From the NCBI RefSeq assembly GCF_000829415.1, contig NZ_AP014637.1:4729001-4793000 (forward strand): a DNA stretch of 64,000 nucleotides, written 5' to 3'. The position numbers were made by a program, and so were the translations under genes. The notes below the pieces were generated by a model, which saw nothing but the letters and a program-made list of their open reading frames with translations, searched no databases and had not been told where the DNA came from. Of this stretch, positions 61,406 to 64,000 are shown piece after piece. Source of the DNA: Pseudomonas sp. StFLB209 (GTDB lineage: Bacteria > Pseudomonadota > Gammaproteobacteria > Pseudomonadales > Pseudomonadaceae). The number at the start of each line of letters is the position of its first letter. The stretch's first letter is position 1.

Positions 61406-64000
61406 ATACTCGCCGCATCGGACGTGGCCTGATGATCGCCGCGCTCAGCCTGCTGGCTGTGATTATTGTTCTGCTGCTGGTCCTGTCCGGTCTGCTCGGC
61501 ACTCAGGCTGGCAGCCAATGGCTGCTGCGCCAGGTGCCGGGTTTGCAGGTCGAGCAGTTCAGTGGTCGGCTGGGTGGGCATTGGCAGGCCGAAAAACTGC
61601 ACTGGCAACAGGGGCAGCAGCAGGTGCTGGTCGTCAATCCCGAGCTCGACTGGTCGCCCGCTTGTCTTTGGCGCATGACGCTGTGCATTGAACGTCTGCA
61701 TAGCGGCCCGATCAGTCTGCAATTGCCGGCCAGCGAAGCTGACACGCCGAGCGGGCCGCTGCAATTGCCAGACTTGAGCCTGCCACTGGGCATCGAGGTG
61801 CAGGACATCAGGATCGCCAGCCTGCAGATCGACGGCGTGCAGCAACTTCAAGACCTGCAAGTGGCCGCTCACTGGACCGCCGCAGGGCTGCAGCTCGACC
61901 GGATCCACCTGCAACGTGATGATCTGCAAGTGGACGTGTCCGGGCTGTTGCAGCCGGTCGGTGACTGGCCGCTGAACATTCAGGGTCAGGTCCAACTGCC
62001 GCCGCAAGGCGAGCAAAGCTGGACGCTGGCGCTGGATATTCAGGGCGATCTGCGCAAGACCCTGCAATTGCAAGGGCAAAGCAGCGGCTATCTGGACGCG
62101 CTGCTCAGCGCTGAGCTGCAGCCGTTGGCCGAGCAGTTGCCGGCACGCTTGAACATCACCAGCGAGGCATTCAAGGCCAGTGCCGATCTGCCCGACACCT
62201 TGACCCTGGAAAAGCTGCAACTGACTGCCGCGGGCAATCTGCAGCAGGGCTATCAGCTGCACGGCAACGCCAGCCTGCCGGCAGAAAAAGGCCCGGTGGC
62301 ATTGCGGCTGGAGGGCAAGGTGGATGCGGCCGGTGCGCAGATCGCCGGGCTGGAGTTGACCGCCAGCGAGCAGCAACGCGTCACCCTCAAGGGCACGCTG
62401 GGCTGGGCTGAAGGCCTTAAAGCCGATGCCAGCCTGGACTGGCTGGACTTCCCCTGGCAGCGCCTGTACCCGGCAGTGGCCGAGCCGCCGGTGGCGGTGC
62501 GTCAGTTCAAGGCCGTGGTGTCTTACACCGATGGCAAATACCTGGGCAACTTCAGCGCCAAGGCTGATGGCCCGGCCGGTGCGTTCAGCCTGCAAAGCCC
62601 GTTCAGTGGCGATCTGCAAGCGGTCTATCTGCCACAGCTTGAACTGGAGGCAGGGCAGGGCAAGGCCAGCGGCTATCTGAATCTGGCGTTTGCCGAGGGG
62701 GTGGGGTGGGACACCGATCTGAAACTCAGCGCTCTGAACCCGGCCTTCTGGGTCGCGCAACTGCCCGGCACCCTGGGCGGTCAGTTACGCAGCAAGGGCA
62801 GCATGCAAGGCGACACGCTCGAGCTGCTGGCTGATCTGGACCTTGCCGGTCGTCTGCGTGGCCAGCCGGCGGCGTTGCAGGCCAAGGCGGCGGGCGATGG
62901 TCAGCAATGGCAACTCGACAACCTGCTGGTGCGGCTGGGCGACAACCGGATCCAGGGTAAAGGCGGGCTCGATCAGCGCCTGCGCGGGCAGTTGAGTCTT
63001 GACCTGCCGCGTCTGGCGCAGCTGTGGCCGGGGCTGCAAGGTCAGGCCAGGGGGCAACTGGAGGTTTCCGGTACGCTGCAAGCTCCGCAAGGTCTGGTCA
63101 AGCTCGCGGGGAGCGGCCTGGGCTTTGAGGATAATCGGCTGCAACGCCTGAATCTGGATGGCAAGCTCGATCAGGCGCAGCGCGCGACCCTGAGCCTCAA
63201 GGGCGATGGCATCCAGAGTGGCGACACGCGACTGGGCACGCTGCAGGCTGACGCTCAAGGCACGTTAAAGAGCCAGCAACTGAACGTCGACCTGCAAGGG
63301 CCGTTGTTGAAACTGGCGCTGGCGCTGGACGGCAATCTGGATCAAGGCAACTGGCGCGGGCGGCTGGCCAGCGGTGAAGTACAAAGCGGTGGTCAGCAGT
63401 GGCGCCTGCAAGCGCCGGCGCGCCTGGAATACCTTGCCAGCGGCACGCTCAATTTTGGCGCGCATTGCTGGTTATCGGGCAACGCCAGCCTGTGTGGCGA
63501 AAATCAGCGGCTGATGCCCGATCCGCGCTTGCGCTACCAACTGAAGAATTTCCCTATCGACAGCCTGGCGCAATGGATGCCAAAGGACTTCGCCTGGCGC
63601 GGCATCCTCAATGCCGATGTGGCCCTGGACCTGCCGGCCGCAGGTCCAACGGGGCAGATCAGTGTGGATGCCGGCGGTGGGACCTTGCGTATTCGTGACC
63701 AGCAGCAATGGCTGGATTTCCCGTACCGCACCCTGCAACTGACCAGTAAGCTGACCCCCAAACGCATCGACTCACGGCTGGAGTTCGACGGTGACCGGCT
63801 CGGACGTTTGCTGCTCAATACGCGGATCGATCCGCTGGCGCGCAACAAGCCGATCAGCGGCGACTTTTCGCTGAGCGGCCTGGATGTCGCCGTGGCGCGG
63901 CCGTTTGCGCCTATGGTGCAGACCTTGGCGGGTCGCCTCAGTGGCAGCGGGCGGATTTCTGGCGGGCTGCTGGCGCCGCTGGTCAACGGCAACCTGAGCC
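61402..64000 (+). CDS. tamB: Translocation and assembly module protein TamB, N-terminal part
   Basis: The frame is open from ATG 61402 to the window end (866 residues so far; usual length about 1200-1300). One N-terminal membrane helix ('GLMIAALSLLAVIIVLLLVL') is followed by long beta-helical repeats ('LTLEKLQLTAAGNLQQGYQL', 'LRLEGKVDAAGAQIAGLELT') typical of the AsmA-like bridge proteins that span the periplasm and carry phospholipid. The ATG overlaps the tamA stop, so both are translated from one message. The DUF490 C-terminal domain lies beyond the window. Confidence 0.93.
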   Translation, partial: MNTRRIGRGLMIAALSLLAVIIVLLLVLSGLLGTQAGSQWLLRQVPGLQVEQFSGRLGGHWQAEKLHWQQGQQQVLVVNPELDWSPACLWRMTLCIERLHSGPISLQLPASEADTPSGPLQLPDLSLPLGIEVQDIRIASLQIDGVQQLQDLQVAAHWTAAGLQLDRIHLQRDDLQVDVSGLLQPVGDWPLNIQGQVQLPPQGEQSWTLALDIQGDLRKTLQLQGQSSGYLDALLSAELQPLAEQLPARLNITSEAFKASADLPDTLTLEKLQLTAAGNLQQGYQLHGNASLPAEKGPVALRLEGKVDAAGAQIAGLELTASEQQRVTLKGTLGWAEGLKADASLDWLDFPWQRLYPAVAEPPVAVRQFKAVVSYTDGKYLGNFSAKADGPAGAFSLQSPFSGDLQAVYLPQLELEAGQGKASGYLNLAFAEGVGWDTDLKLSALNPAFWVAQLPGTLGGQLRSKGSMQGDTLELLADLDLAGRLRGQPAALQAKAAGDGQQWQLDNLLVRLGDNRIQGKGGLDQRLRGQLSLDLPRLAQLWPGLQGQARGQLEVSGTLQAPQGLVKLAGSGLGFEDNRLQRLNLDGKLDQAQRATLSLKGDGIQSGDTRLGTLQADAQGTLKSQQLNVDLQGPLLKLALALDGNLDQGNWRGRLASGEVQSGGQQWRLQAPARLEYLASGTLNFGAHCWLSGNASLCGENQRLMPDPRLRYQLKNFPIDSLAQWMPKDFAWRGILNADVALDLPAAGPTGQISVDAGGGTLRIRDQQQWLDFPYRTLQLTSKLTPKRIDSRLEFDGDRLGRLLLNTRIDPLARNKPISGDFSLSGLDVAVARPFAPMVQTLAGRLSGSGRISGGLLAPLVNGNLS

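Overview
The window is chromosomal DNA from a Pseudomonas, most likely of the P. putida/P. fluorescens lineage. Supporting signs are REP-type palindromes of the 'GTAGGAGCGGCTTTAGCCGCGA' kind, an Hfq/Crc-titrating RNA with a sigma54 promoter, a PrrF-like iron RNA, FecI/FecR regulators, split pqiA genes, and high-GC codon use throughout. No tRNA, rRNA, CRISPR array or prophage core was seen.

Layout. 0-7.4 kb: the end of a TolC-type gene, a LysR regulator, a large Rhs/YD-repeat toxin-like gene broken by two in-frame stops, a small inverted-repeat element, and a decayed second copy of the LysR gene. 7.4-13.5 kb: an unknown 523-residue protein, then an ABM protein / Tat-exported amidohydrolase / YcaC-like hydrolase set, followed by palindromic repeats and a small unknown gene. 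13.8-26 kb: housekeeping and accessory genes (moaA, a cation/proton antiporter, a VOC protein, an rRNA-type methyltransferase, TerC-CBS protein, GNAT, cysC, LysR plus argD-like aminotransferase, CBS protein). 26-35.3 kb: a GGDEF/EAL signalling protein, DNA polymerase II, a sirtuin, a PhzF protein, and an SOS-type pair (radical SAM/HhH protein plus its partner) behind a perfect LexA box. 35.3-44.9 kb: a FecI/FecR pair without a receptor gene, a methyltransferase, an HTH regulator, the pqiA-pqiA-pqiB-pqiC envelope lipid transport operon and small envelope proteins. 45-49 kb: thiolase plus enoyl-CoA hydratase, and a lone VgrG. 49-53 kb: a YebC protein, an LRR-kinase and an M14 carboxypeptidase.

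The densest regulatory stretch is 52.5-54.3 kb, all on the minus strand: an unusual sigma-region-4/FecR-N/membrane fusion with its own Fur box, a PrrF-like sRNA with a Fur box and intrinsic terminator, and a CrcZ/CrcY-like RNA with at least five A-rich CA motifs, a GG-N10-GC sigma54 promoter and upstream TGTTACC half-sites. After it come a LysR regulator, a PstS-like/OmpA fusion, exonuclease III, an IS605-type element with a frameshifted tnpB, a GNAT protein, and tamA-tamB (tamB runs off the end).

The items most worth following up are the iron/carbon regulatory cluster with the sigma4-FecR-N fusion, the doubly interrupted Rhs gene with its possible clan CD-like peptidase tail, and the LexA-controlled radical SAM pair.
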